A stretch of DNA of 64,000 nt from Rotaria sp. Silwood1. Taxonomy: Eukaryota > Rotifera > Eurotatoria > Philodinida > Philodinidae. Location of the stretch: NCBI GenBank assembly GCA_905250075.1, contig CAJNOP010000015.1, positions 1,113,149 to 1,177,148 of the forward strand. The letters are read 5' to 3'. How positions within the stretch are numbered: the stretch's first letter is position 1; the number at the start of each line of letters is the position of its first letter. Made by a program: the position numbers and the translations under genes. Shown here one piece after another: positions 26,301 to 39,200 of this stretch. The notes under the pieces are model-generated. The model had not been told where the DNA came from and did not search any database. It was given only the letters and a program-made list of their open reading frames with translations.

Positions 26301-28233
26301 GCACATCAACGTAATGTTGAATACGTTTCCATGAAGCGCACGCTACACCATCGAATTGTTTCAGACGTCCTAGAGAAACATTGAAGAAATGAATTTGCCA
26401 CAGCTAAATGCGTTCGCACAGCAAACAAAAACAAAAGAAGCATACGACGTACATAAACGTGAGCGACAGCGTGAGACGACATGCGATTGTCTCCTGGATG
26501 CTTGATATAAAGGTCGCGACACGATACAATAGATCGTATTTTAAAAGGCGATAGTTATCAACAAGTACAAGTGATGACATATTTTATGTACTCATGACAT
26601 ATGCTTTGATCTATTATATTACTGTGACGTATTTCTTATATGTTTTTTGTTTGAAGATCACTACCGCTGGAGTTGATTTTGGCAACTATCAAAGAAGGTG
26701 ATCAGAAATATAAATATAGTTATTCATAGATGCTGTCATAGATACATAGTAAAAATTCATTTTAGGAGAAGTGATTAAACAAACCATTCTTCAATCTGAA
26801 TTTAAGACCAAAGGACTATAAATATAGGCAATAATGTTATCTTTCATACTGTGTTCTATTTAGTCAGTTGTATCTAAGTATATTTGAAATTCATTATGTT
26901 TAAGAAAAAAAAAAGATTTTTGCAGTAGTTAACTACTACCGATATACCATTAGTGTGGTGCTTTCTAGACAAAAAAAACAAAACGTTCCAAAATCAAACA
27001 GAGTATGTCATTGACAACAATGATGAAAAACTAAATATGACAATGGTCCATTTGGATTCTTAGCAATTCGATAGAATATGAATTTATGTATTTAATTACT
27101 ATCTATTTCGAAATATAACGTGGTCCACTGTTTGTTGAATAACTTTTGATAGGAATAGCAATTGATTGATCAAGTGAGTTCTTGATGGAAATTTTTGAAA
27201 AGAATATTCTGAAACTATTTTTCTTTTGATTTTGACTTTCATCAGGACTAATCGAAAGAGAAAGTTTTTTATTTCGATCAACGCAACATCGACATTTGTA
27301 ACTTGTTCCTTTGAAGAATTTTAAGACTTGTTTAGGGATCTCAATATCATCTATGTGACCTGTGATCACTTGGAGATATGGCTAGGCAAACTTAATTTAT
27401 CGTACTAATTTGAATTTATGTGACCATGTTATCTCAATATTTCTGAAATGTCGATTCCTTCGTTACATGAAGACTGATTTTGGAATTTCAGAAAAATGCA
27501 GATAACAGAGTTAGATCACTGAGAACCTGAAAACAAATATGACCATTTGACTTCGTATAGTGAATCATCCCTACCTAGCTGCTTTTTTGATTGATCACAG
27601 ATCGATTGGCAGCAATAAGAGATCTTAGTAAAAGTCTACTGATTCTCGAACAGAACAAGTTAGAAATGCCAGCCTTGTGTAGATTGAAGAAGGAAAAGTT
27701 TCAGAATATCGTTTTTGAACACCTTCACCAAGAATACACTTGATTAGTCAAATGCTGACGAATCAATTTTCGATATACTTCGATGATCCTGAGTCTTCTC
27801 TCTTGAATGGTCAAAAGCGCAGATCTCTATTATGTTTCTATCAAAAGCTATTCAAGAAACAGTGTAGCACATGATATTTTGAAAGGGTTAGTAGTTAATA
27901 AACTTTTTAAATTATCCACATAAGTACTACTTATTATGGAGGAATTAGAAATTTGCAATACTTGCAATAAAATATTATAGGCTCATTCATTTTCAATCAT
28001 TATGTATGGCTTAGCATCTGCTAATAAAAGTATTTTCAATTAATATATTACTCGTATTTTCAGAGTGCGAGTGTGGATGCAGAAATACCTGCGCATCCAT
28101 CATTAATGTATGTAATTATATTTTTTCATCTGATTGATTAACAACTAATCAAGATGAAACATTATTGCCAACAGTAGAATATTTTTACAAAAAAAAAGAA
28201 TTCACAATTAAAATTATTTTAAGAACATAAATA
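23363..28233. other. Gene-poor stretch
   Basis: About 4.9 kb with no recognised gene. It includes one inverted-repeat element (26277-26496). Frames near 25171-25368 (plus) and 27103-27369 (minus) have protein-like composition, but no start context, splice structure or family supports them. The block near 27810-27850 shares the string GTTTCTATCAAAA with the foldback at 30614-31124 and is probably a repeat fragment. Confidence 0.4.
26277..26496. mobile_element. Candidate inverted-repeat element, relatively GC-rich
   Basis: The left end reads CAGGAGACAATCTTGCGCTC. The right end reverse-complemented reads CAGGAGACAATCGCATGTCG. The perfect inverted match is 12 bp with weaker similarity beyond. 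The 220-bp interior is visibly richer in G and C than its surroundings. No target duplication is obvious, so the transposon assignment is tentative. Confidence 0.4.
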
Positions 28234-28241
28234 CTAACAGA

Positions 28242-28761
28242 TAGGTATGCACCAGTACCAGTAACTGGGTCCCAGTCGGACTGGATACCCAGTCCGCTGG
28301 GTACTTAGTCATTTGACGTTTATTTCGCTAATCTATCGGTACTTCCCTCTTTTCTAAGGGTGTGGGTCTGGAGGTTGGTTTGACGTTGGTATGGGTGTCG
28401 TTATTGCCATTCTAACTATTCCCGCATCCAAACAACATCCACACCCATATCCATCCAAACAACACTCACATCCACAAGCCACCCACGCACATCTACACCC
28501 TAACCATACCCACACCCTGAAAACATGATATTCATTTACAGTATACTAAATTATAGCGATTGATATATAGAAATATATGATTAGCCAATGGATTTAGTAC
28601 CATAACTTATTTCACTACTTCAATAGCCTAAAAATCACTCTATGGCAATATACTTGAAAAGAAAGTACTACTTGACTAATGGACTAAATATCAAAGGACT
28701 CAGTACCCAGTCGGACTGGGCACCCAGTTCACCAGTCAGAACTGGGACTGGTGCATCCCTA
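28242..28761. mobile_element. Non-autonomous hAT element, 520 bp
   Basis: Terminal inverted repeats begin TAGGTATGCACCAGTACCAG on the left and, reverse complemented on the right, TAGGGATGCACCAGTCCCAG. A perfect 8-bp duplication CTAACAGA flanks both sides (28234-28241 and 28762-28769). TAGnnRTGCACC termini with 8-bp duplications are the hallmark of the hAT superfamily. The sub-terminal sequence has repeated CCCAGTCGGACTGGG palindromes. There is no transposase. The interior has a second inverted repeat, GGGTGTGGGT near 28360 against ACCCACACCC near 28510, which may be a nested element. Confidence 0.85.
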
Positions 28762-29108
28762 CTAACAGATGACATAAAACCATTTCCAGTTTTATTTTAA
28801 AAATTATAATTTCATTCATTAGGTAGTCAATTAAGTTGCTTCTATATTCATACATGTAAAAACTAACATCAAGCATTAATTTTACAATAATATTTTCAAA
28901 TATTGAATAAGCCATCAGTAGTTTCCAGATATGCTTCATAAATACCGGCCTCATAGCGATATTGCTATCCTGACATTGTTTTTTTGTGGAAATGTTATGA
29001 TTTTCCTAATTGTAACTGAAAGTTCCTGAGTTTGTCTTGACATTTCACCATCTGTCGCCATAGGACTATGTCTAGATGACTATGATGCACTTCGCATTAT
29101 ATTCAATC

Positions 29109-29192
29109 TAGGTGTGCACCAGTGCCAGTAGCTGGGTCCCAGTCGGACTGGGACCCAGTTCACCAGTCAGGACTGGGACTGGTGCGTACCTA
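29109..29192. mobile_element. Non-autonomous hAT element, 84-bp near-palindrome
   Basis: Same family as the element at 28242-28761. Ends read TAGGTGTGCACCAGTGCCAG and, reverse complemented, TAGGTACGCACCAGTCCCAG. A perfect 8-bp target duplication ATTCAATC lies at 29101-29108 and 29193-29200. The copy consists almost only of the two inverted ends around the CCCAGTCGGACTGGG core, so it is probably an internal-deletion derivative. Confidence 0.85.
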
Positions 29193-30613
29193 ATTCAATC
29201 TATTTTCAAGATTTTTATTACAATAGTTGTATACTATTTTCCACCAAAAAAACGATGTATATAATGTTCATATTACATTTATTTCAAACCGCTTATTTTT
29301 TTGTGTATTAATTCATGGTTGGTACTAAATATTTTTCAACTCACTGAGGTTTCACAGTAGATAGTTTTTTATTAGCAATTATTTTTGGTGTCAAGTGACT
29401 CATAAAGAAGAAACTTCTTACGTTTCGTTGATATTTGATGTTTCCATCGATTGGAACCAAATATTTTTAATCATCATGAGGTTTTGTATAAACTTATCTA
29501 TATGATTCAACGAATGTTGTCTCTTTCATTTTTAAAACCAAACAGTACGTTAACCAAGTGAGTACAATTTTCGAATTTTATTTCTATATGTTTCGTTAAA
29601 ATTTAAACTTTATCCTGATACAATTCTTAATTTATGTTTTCAAACATGTTGTCATTTAATAGAGACATATCCTATGAGCTGAGCTATAATAATGAAAAAA
29701 CTTCCTGAAAAGATTTACGCATATGTAATATTCAAAAATGTATATAAAAGGAGGAAAACGAAAGACTTCAGCACTCCGAATCAAGAGTGAAGTATCGAAC
29801 TTACGACTACTTATGTCTGATTTTTTCCTTTTGAGTATTTAACAATTTTTACAGTTGTATTGAATAATTTATTAAAACTATCTTTAAGTTTTGTACGTAA
29901 AAGAAACAATATTTTGTGAACAATAGAGATCGATTTAAGCAGAGTTTCACGGTAATTATAAAAAATTAATCCGAAGAAATGCAAATAGTGGAAACCATCG
30001 ATAAAAAGCAAATAAGTGAGAAGCATGCTTACAGTTAAATGTAATATAATAAATATTATTTTTATTGTTAATAAATTTTTAAGATGTAGTATTGGAAAAT
30101 AACTATCGTGTGAGTAACTATTAAGTGAATAAGTGTCCTGATTTTATTATTACTTTATCCACTTAAATGTAAAATTTTTATTTGTAGCTACAAAAATAAG
30201 AAACAAAAGTTTTACAATATTCTGATTGTTTCTACAAGATTGTCCTGCTTATTTTTCTGATATTAATATGTGGGTCATTGGAACCAGTGTAAATCTTGAG
30301 GCAAAACAAAATTAGTTGATATACAAAAAAAAAAGAATAATACCTAATTGAATTTTTTATATGAGCCTTAAGATATCGTGTCAATCTTTTAAATGACATA
30401 TAATTTGATAATATCTTCTCTTGTAATAATAAAAACTAGACATGAAAACGCGAAAATAATTTTTTTGCAATCAATCAACAAGATTTTTATCAAGAAAAAA
30501 AACGCTCCTTTTCATAAATACATATGTTAATTTGATTACACAAAAACTTCATGTAACTATTACGCATGTGTTGTTCACTAATGCCCATTTCAAACAAAAT
30601 GGCGAATGGATAT

Positions 30614-31124
30614 TTTCTGAATAAATTTTGATAGAAACAAGATAGAGTGCTATAATTTTTACTGTTGGGAAGAAGAGATGAAGTCGCCTCGAATCATCTT
30701 ATTATGGATTCTACTAAGATGTCTTCTGGGATTTTTTTAATCAAATTTATTTAAGAAAGCAGTGTAGGAGAAATAAGTTCATTTAACATAAGAAAAACGC
30801 AAAGATGTTGTTTATTTTTCACAGCAATAGCTTGAATATCGACCGAGAATTTTGACTACAATACGTATAATCTCTGAATAACAAAACTTGAGGATTGTAA
30901 TTTTCTAGATGTTCCATTGCCGATTCGGATGCACATCTGATAATTGAACATTCACTATAGTCACATCACAAGGTACGTTGCTCTTCAAAAAATTTGATTG
31001 AAAACCTTAAAAAAACTAGATCGAAAAAAATTTTAATATGCGATTCGATGCATCTTCATCTTCTTTGTCTAACGTGAAAATTGTAGCTCTCTATCTTGTT
31101 TCTATCAAAAAGTTATTGAGAAAC
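30614..31124. repeat. Foldback with arms of about 100 bp
   Basis: The left arm contains TTTTGATAGAAACAAGATAG followed by AG-GCTA-AATTTT, and the right arm carries the reverse complement with few changes. Complementarity continues through GATGAAG and CGAATC towards the centre and then fades. The loop is about 300 bp. It is probably a non-autonomous DNA transposon. No target duplication was found. Confidence 0.6.
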
Positions 31125-34100
31125 TTCACACTCGTCTGATTTTGTGAAAAGGATATTAGGTTTTTATTAATTTGTAAAGTCTCTTAGGAATTTTATTAGT
31201 CATTACAAACTATTTGTTTTTCATTGTTTGTTCGATCTAATTATTAGTTATTTAAAGCTGAAAAATTGTTTTTTCTGTAATTTTTTCTTTTAATAGTTCT
31301 CATATGCCTGCAGTACGTCATACGTCAACAAATTTAGCATCCTTTTATTGAGATAAAACTTACTTATTAAATTATTCATCAATAGTCTAAGATATCATTC
31401 TCGCTCTTTGTTTTATTATTCTATCTGCAAAATTTATATATATATTATCTATTCTCATCCGATTATTGAGTACACAGCTAGACTGATTACATAATCAGCC
31501 AATCATAAGAAGCGCCTAATAAAGAAATAAGATAAGTAATTATTGGTTTCTACTACACTGTTTTCATGTAGAATTGTTCAACACTTCATTTAAAAATCGT
31601 GTTGATAAATTGTAAAAATTTGTCTTCGCATTCTTACATTCATATTTTTATTATGACAAGATAAGATATTATCCAATAATACGTTATTTGAACGATGGAT
31701 ACGAGTATCCAAGGCTTATATAAATTAAGTTTGTTGTGCTTCAAGAGTTATGAAGCATCCTATAAAGGTTTGATAATATTAATAAAAGCTAAACGATCAT
31801 TTCACTATCATTTTCACAAAGCCAGAAAGGATCCAACGGTATATTAGAAGATTTTTAGCTACATAAGTTGAAATTCTCAGAATAAGAAGCTCTTTTATTC
31901 ATCGTGAGAATTTTATTAGTTCATGAAGTTCATTGTTTCTCTGTGGACATAATTCTGTGTCCTGTATCAACTGATGAGAAATTGTCAATAAAAGTTTTGC
32001 TTTTCTTGACGTATATAGATGAATTTTTTGTCATATTTATATCGAATCGAGATCTTTAGTTTTCCGAACGTTCAATTCTCTACCCTATTGAAGGTATTCA
32101 TCAAGTAAGTACTCATATTAAAATCTAAATACGATAATTAATTTATTCTAATTTTCTAACTAAAATATTGGTAAGCCTATCTTTAGTTCAGTATTGTCGT
32201 ATTATATCTATTTTATTTAGATATGAAATTGAATGAAAAGATACAGAAATACATAATGCAAATTAGAAAGAACAATGAATATGAGAACTATAGCTATCAT
32301 TCTATTTTTATACCTTGTTTAAATAAATAATAGAGCTGCAGCAAATCTTCATTGTTAGAGAAACAAGTGAGATATTTCTAGAGCTGTATATAATACAAAA
32401 AAAAGGTTTTATCTATTTCAAAGACGAAAGAAGAGAATAAAAATTATAATGAATAATAAAATTTATTTATCTACAATCTTATATCTGTTGGGTACTTTTT
32501 TTTAAAATAAATTTTCATAGTTATTCAAACTTGATTCCTTTACAAGTATATAAAATGTAATTTTTACGACACCAAAATAAAGAAATATCTGATTTTCTTC
32601 ATTAATGATGAGAATTTCTTTATCTCTGTCTCAGAACGTAAGCCACTCTAAAATGCAGATTGAGCACAGTAGAAGATAGAAAGAAAAATAAATTATTCTG
32701 TGCATCAGAGAAGTCTGATTATAAATAATCATGTACTGTTTATTACTACGCAATAATAATTAAATACATGTTTTTAAATTAATAAACTATTGATAGTCTT
32801 TTAGTAATTTATAAAAATATCGCAAAAAATAAAATTATATGTTTTTAGTGCTGTCCAGAAGTCTTCGTTACTTTAGATTGTAATTAACCTATAACCAGAG
32901 TTGTTAGGTCCTTTTTTTATTGCATTATATAACTAATCAGAGAACCTGTGTTTTAATACAGAGTGTTTTCTTTAAATTGAGAAAGTAACATTTTTACCAA
33001 TGTCTATTAACACTTTTAAAAAATATTCAACATCACTCGGTAATTAACAGTTTAAAATGAAAAGTCGTTTTCTTTCTTTTTTCTTAAGTCAATTTTCAAC
33101 CAAGTCGTATAAATGACTCAGTAATAAAGAGCAGATAAGAAATTGGATAAATTGTCACAATTGTTTCTGTTTATTGTTCGTTATACTATGTCATATTTCT
33201 AGTATCATCCATGTCGTTCCGTTGACAATTTTTGATTGTTTCATTTTGATGACAAATATTTTTCCCGTTCTTTTCAATAATTGTCTCTTCCTCCGACAAA
33301 CCGAGTGTGAGTGTGAATGTGTGGGTGTTAATGTGGGTTACACTATGAGAATGTGTGTAAAGTGGACCACAAAAATTTAAGACACTTTTTACTTCCTTGT
33401 TTGCTTCGAAAAGAAAGAAGGTAAAGAACATCTTTTGAGTGCCGTATAAAGTTCGAGTCTATGTTTACAGACCGTAGCGTGAAGTAATTGAAGAAGCTTC
33501 CATCTTTCTTTAACAGGTAAAAGTCTAAGATATTGTTAGTGTTTTGTTAATTATATGGTTACCGAAAAACAGACAATTTACAAAAATATACCATTAGATG
33601 CACAGTTACAAGACCTATATTTCAGTATAAAAAGTTTTGAAAAATGAATAGTTCATTAATTATTAGCTTTTATTTATTAATAACTAGAGAAATATTTTTT
33701 TTTTATAAATTTTGATTTTTTTTTAATTATGCTGAATTTTATTCGTGACATCCATAATTAAAATTTTGATTTTCAAGTATACTGTTATAAGGAACATTGA
33801 AAACTGAATAACATTGTGTACTTCAGTTTTGCAATAACTATTTATCAAAGGATTTTTAAAATAAGATGTTGAAAGCGCAAACTTAAAGCAGAACTTTTTT
33901 TTAACATGGTTAGATGAAGCGTAATGAACTGGTCAAGAATATGTGTGTTTTCATTTTATTAGCATGAGTTTTTGGAAGAAAATTTTCAGTTTTTTTTTCT
34001 AATGGGTTAATTTTTCTAAAAGAGAGGACAAATTTGATAATCGACATATTATCAATGTTTGTTGCTTCATTCAATTGCCAAAGCTATTTATTCTAGATTC

Positions 34101-35384
34101 AATGTAAAAAAACTGAATCTATGAAAATCTTTTATGCATAACTTTTCTATATTCAGTTTTTCACTCTCAATCTAGAACAAATATCTTTGAAATTTGAAAG
34201 AAACAAAAGAAAATTGATATACTTTTCAGAAAAGGTAAGTCATTGGAAAAAATTGCCATGTTTCCTTTAGAGCTGATCCAAAAAAAATGGAAACACATAC
34301 ATATATTTCAGATCAGCAGCTTGTCATGATCTATATAAGCATATTAAAAAAAGACAAAAAATAATTCAGGCTTTATTTTACATTTCTGGCATTTTCTAGT
34401 TTAAGCTATCGGTCTGACTTTTTGAAAAGTTAAAGGTCTTGTTTCGATGTATAAGTAACAAAAAAATCAGCCTTCTATATCAAGAGAAACTATGAAAAGC
34501 TTCATTGACAATTTATCTTCAGTTAGTATGGACCATCTCCTATATATGTATATGCAAGTACTTCCTTAACAAGGATACCTCAATTAGTTTTTCTCTATAG
34601 GTTAAGCCGTATATCAGAAAAGTATGATTTTTATATCAATCATGGTACAAACAAAATGTTGATCAATTGTTTTAGTCAAGCTCTGTCTTTTAAAAAACTG
34701 TTAAGAAATTTGTTTGTCAAGATTTTTTTTAGAATTTTCAAACCAAAGTAGTATCTCCGATTAAATGGTCTCGAGGAAGCCCTTGACGAATGTTTTAATT
34801 TTCTAGAGACAGAATCTGAACAAAAAACAAGCGATCAACATTATCTAGGTAGTATATGGTAGATATGAATATCGGTGGGTATTTCTGCACTCACACCTAA
34901 AAGCCCACTTTGCTTCACGTTAAGTAACCTCATTACATATTACATTTCTTTTATGTATTATGTTGACTCTACAAATTAATTTTTAGAACAGTTTGCTATA
35001 TTCGTATGAGATTATTTCATTTATCTATTAGTTTTCTTAACGGATATTCATATCATTTTTTTTAACATATACACATATAAATATAATGTTAAATTTTTTT
35101 TTTCTTCTTTTTAATATTATCTGCCTTAGCCGATTTACTAAATTTTGAGCTCATCAAAAATCTTTTGAATTGAAGATTAGTATAACAGATGAACAATAAA
35201 ATCATCATTTAATTAAAAAGATGATGTAAACATATCACACAGACACGTCTAATTCATTCTTTCATATTCTTGTGAGTGAATGTAAGCGAAGAAAAGCCAA
35301 GAAGGAAAGAGCGTTACTTCGTTACTGCGAAGTACTTATGATATATGATGTTCACTTTACTTCATTGGAATTTTATCGGTAGAC

Positions 35385-35423
35385 GATCGTATTTCTTCGT
35401 ATACGATATGAAGAAGTACGATC
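35385..35423. repeat. Hairpin in a GTATACGA-rich zone
   Basis: GATCGTATTTCTTC at the left pairs with GAAGAAGTACGATC at the right (one mismatch) around an 11-base loop. The surrounding 300 bp repeatedly carries TACGA and TATACGA in both senses, so the zone looks like a decayed palindromic element. Confidence 0.5.
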
Positions 35424-35658
35424 TTAATTTACATGCCAGAATACGACGATTTACAGTCGTTTACTGAGTCAATATAAGAAGACTGTATACGACTGATGTT
35501 TTCGGCTGTATCTTGTTGTCAACGGTTGAATTCCTTTGTATACAATACAAAAAAATACGAACTTATGTGAACTTCGTATACATAATTCCGGATACTTCAA
35601 TAGTATTTCGAAGTACTAGACTCGCATGTTTTCCTCCTTAAGAAATGCTCACCCATAG

Positions 35659-35790
35659 TCAAACCCCATTAACTTGTTTACTACAACTGATAATATTATC
35701 AATATAATCTTTATCATCACGAACTTGTTGATTATCAGCAATAATTTCATGACTATTACCTGATTTATCAGTAGTGATCACTTTATTTAA
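35659..35790 (-). pseudogene. Coding-like fragment of unknown origin
   Basis: On the minus strand, about 40 codons end at a TGA (35661-35659). The stretch reads DKSGNSHEIIADNQQ, then VRDDKDYIDNIISC and SKQVNGV. It has soluble-protein composition and the codon habits of the real genes here, and a possible acceptor (TTAG) lies just upstream. I find no partner exon within a few hundred bases and do not recognise the family. A last exon or gene relic is possible. Confidence 0.25.
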
Positions 35791-36282
35791 ACACTAACTA
35801 TTTATTTGTCTAAACTTTATAGGACATTATTAAATTTTACAGTATAATATCCCTTGACGTTGAACTAATTTAAAAAAAAGAAGAAATATTTGACGAAATA
35901 ACCTTCGTTTAACTATTTTTCAATAATTGAAAAAAAACAATAGCTCAAATAGAAGACCATAGATAAAGAATATGAATCAATCATATGATCATTTCTAATT
36001 GCCAAGAGTCAAGAACACTATGTAACTTATTGTAATTTCTTCTGTCATAAAATTGAATTATCTCATCAACAAAAGTATTCTTCTGTGACGTATGTTTTGA
36101 AAACAATGACTAAGAATTTATTTTCATTAGAAATATTTATTTGATTAAGAAAAAAAAAACAGTTTTTTGATTATTAAGTTGTTTTAAATAAATGTCAATA
36201 TTTTTATTTGGCTATTCGTTATTGTTGATGCATTGCATTAAAAACTATTCAAGACGAATAACATGACTTAATTGATGTGTAT

Positions 36283-39200
36283 TTAAAAATGAAATTATTA
36301 ATAACATTCTTAAGAGTAAGTATCTTAGAGACTCAGACATCGACGATGGAAGAGCATCTAAGAATTTCATGATTTTTTTACATGTTGTGTATGATAATGA
36401 TTATCGTACAAATTGAATTTTTCAGCTCAATTTGATTACTTTTCACAAGACCACTATCCAAAATACTGATAAAATTTTTATTGATAATTATTTTTTGAAC
36501 TTCTTCATCGTTGTTGCAAACTTCTTTAACAAAGGTTACCTTTTTCTTTTGATATGAAAGAGTTTTTAACTTTATCTTTTTTCAATTTTAACTTTAAATG
36601 ATTTCTCAGACGATACTAATGCAAGATTCGAGTGTGTTTTTTTCTCTTTTATTAATATAGAGTTTGATAGAGCTTCACAAGCTGTTCATGAATACATACA
36701 GTTTCTCTTTCGATTCGACCACTATTTGATTTGAAAACCATAAAAAACTATAATTATTGAAAATGTAGCATTGGTACTTATGAACTCAATTCATTTACAG
36801 AAACCCTCAAGTTTCCTTTATCTCGTATTTTTGAAACTTCATGAAAATATTTTATTCGAGTTCATCATGAAAAATTGAGTAGAAATGTGCTATTTGATTA
36901 AGTTTGAAGATGCTAAACTTTTAAGAAAGTTCTGTCCAATATAGATAGTTTCAACATAGCTCAAAGTACCTATTTCTGAATATTCTTGTAAAACTATTTA
37001 ACTTTTTGTAATAAGAGACAGAAACTAGTATCTTATGTCATTAAAATCGGTGGATCCTAAACTACAAAGATGCTTATTTAGTTCTTTAAGATTTTATTGT
37101 ATTGTTGAGAAAGTTAAATTTTATTCTCATTTGATAGTAAAATTAGGTAAAAGAACGAAAAATACATAGCATATTCGGAATTAGCGTGGAACACTGCATT
37201 GAATCATATATGTTTCATTAAAAACTATTTCATACGAAAAATTCACTTATGATTCACCATCAGATTTATTTTTTTGAAACTTCACCTCTAGTCCTCCAGG
37301 AATCAGTTTTCCGTAGGAAAAATAAGATTCTTAATATATATATGATTCGAGTGAGTTTGTAACAATAATTCCCAATATACTATGTATTTGTCTTTTTAAC
37401 TAGATCATGACAATAGGAATCGTTGGTTACAAATATATTTTTCATTCTTTTACCTAATTTTATTATTAAATGGGAAAAAAAATTCAACTTTCTCAACAGT
37501 ACAATAAAATCTTAAAGAACTAAATAAGCATCTTTGTAGTTTAGGATCAACTGATTTTAATGAAATAAGATACTAGTTTCTGTCTCTTATTACAAAAAAT
37601 TAGATAGTTTTACAAGAATATTCAGAAAAAGATACTTTGAGACATTTTGAAACTATCTATATTGGACAGAGCTTTCTTAAAAGTTTAGCAGCTCTAAACC
37701 TAATCAAATAGCACATTTCTACTCAGTTTTTCATGATGAACTAGAATAAAATATTTTCATGAAGTTTCAAAAATACAAGGTAAATGAAATTTGAGGATTT
37801 CTGTAAATGAATTGAGTTCATAAGTGCCAATGCTACATTTTCAATAATTATAGTTTTTTATGGTTTTCAAATCAAAGAGTAATCGAATCGATATAAAACC
37901 TATATATTCATGAACAGCTTGTGAAGCTCTATCAAACTCTATATTAATGAAAGAAATATTCACTCGATTTTTGCATTATCGGAATATTACAAACTTCAGA
38001 AATTTTTCTTCATTGTAAATTAAGTATCAAATATATTGAAATTCTAGGCACATTGGTTAAGCGCATTTTATACAGTGACAACAGAATGTTTGGACACTTT
38101 CACTAATGCTAGAGATCAAAATCTTCTATCGTTTGATATACTTAGTATTGTTGTCTCATGCGAGAAGTTAATCATTTTAATTCAAGAACCATCTTTCTTC
38201 TATTATTCATAAGATCTATTAAAAATACATCAGCGAATTTTTCATAGATTATACTTGCTTAAATTCTTAAAATTTCATTTTTAGCTACTTTTTGTTATTG
38301 TGAATAGTAGAACGATACAAAATTAATAAATTAAACTTTCAACAGTTTTAGTATCAGCAAAGAAAATGATACATTTACTGAAGAATTACTTCCATAGAAA
38401 ATTATATCAAAAGCTAAATATTTCCAGGTGTGGATTGTGAAAAGTTGAATTTTATCGACAATAAACCTGATATTTGTAATCAGCATGCAAAATTAGATTA
38501 GAAAGCATAAATTTCATCTTTAAATGGTACCTTGGATAATTTTACTATGCACCTGCTCTACTATCTACTGCAAAAATCTTATGCTGCGATCCCCTACAAA
38601 TGAAATCTTGATGACAAATATTTTATGATAAAATTTATGTTTTCTAGTGTAATTATGCGAATTGATTGCAAATATCCGAGTTTGATCAAATTCAATTTTT
38701 TACAATCAAAACTTGAAAACACTGCTCTGTCAAGACAATATTCTATGGAAGCAGTCTCTCTGTAAACCTATTATTTTCATATTGTTAATACTAAAACTGT
38801 TGAAAGTTTGATTTAGTAATTTTATATCGTCATACTACTCACAACAAAAAAAAGTAGCTCAACAAGAACTTTTAAGCATTTGAGCAAAAGTATAAGCCAT
38901 AGAAAATAAGCTGGTATGTTTTTCAATATATCTTATGAATAATAGAAAAAAGAAGATTTTTGATTTGAAGTGATTAATTTCTCGCATGAGACAACATTAG
39001 GGAGTACATCAAACGATAGAAGTTTTTGATCTCTAATATTAGTGAAAATGTCAAAACGCTATTCTTGTGTCGACATATAGAATGCGCTCAACCGATCTGT
39101 TTACGATATCACTATATTTTATATTGAATTAAAGAAAATTTCTGAAATTAGTAGCAATTATTAATAAGTCTAATTGAAAGAGGATCAAATCAGAACACTA

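Larger units (their letters stand above)
29201..36282. other. Seven-kilobase gene-poor stretch
   Basis: No recognised gene. It holds a foldback (30614-31124), a hairpin made from a CTAGATT...AATCTAG pair near 34092-34182, a GTATACGA-rich zone (about 35320-35620) with a hairpin at 35385-35423, and a coding-like fragment near 35.7 kb. A TATATAAAAGG box near 29740 is followed only by an 8-codon frame. The plus-strand tract at 33307-33345 is GT-rich low-complexity sequence. Confidence 0.4.

Noticed and set aside
27103-27369. 88-codon minus-strand frame with protein-like composition
   Set aside because: No recognised motif, start context or neighbouring exon; an overlapping frame is also open, typical of noise.
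29739-29830. TATATAAAAGG box with an initiator-like CTTCAGCACTCC
   Set aside because: Looks like a core promoter but only an 8-codon frame follows; chance TATA boxes are common in AT-rich DNA.
33186-33431. Minus-strand frame rich in His-Thr
   Set aside because: Produced by translating a GT-rich low-complexity tract.
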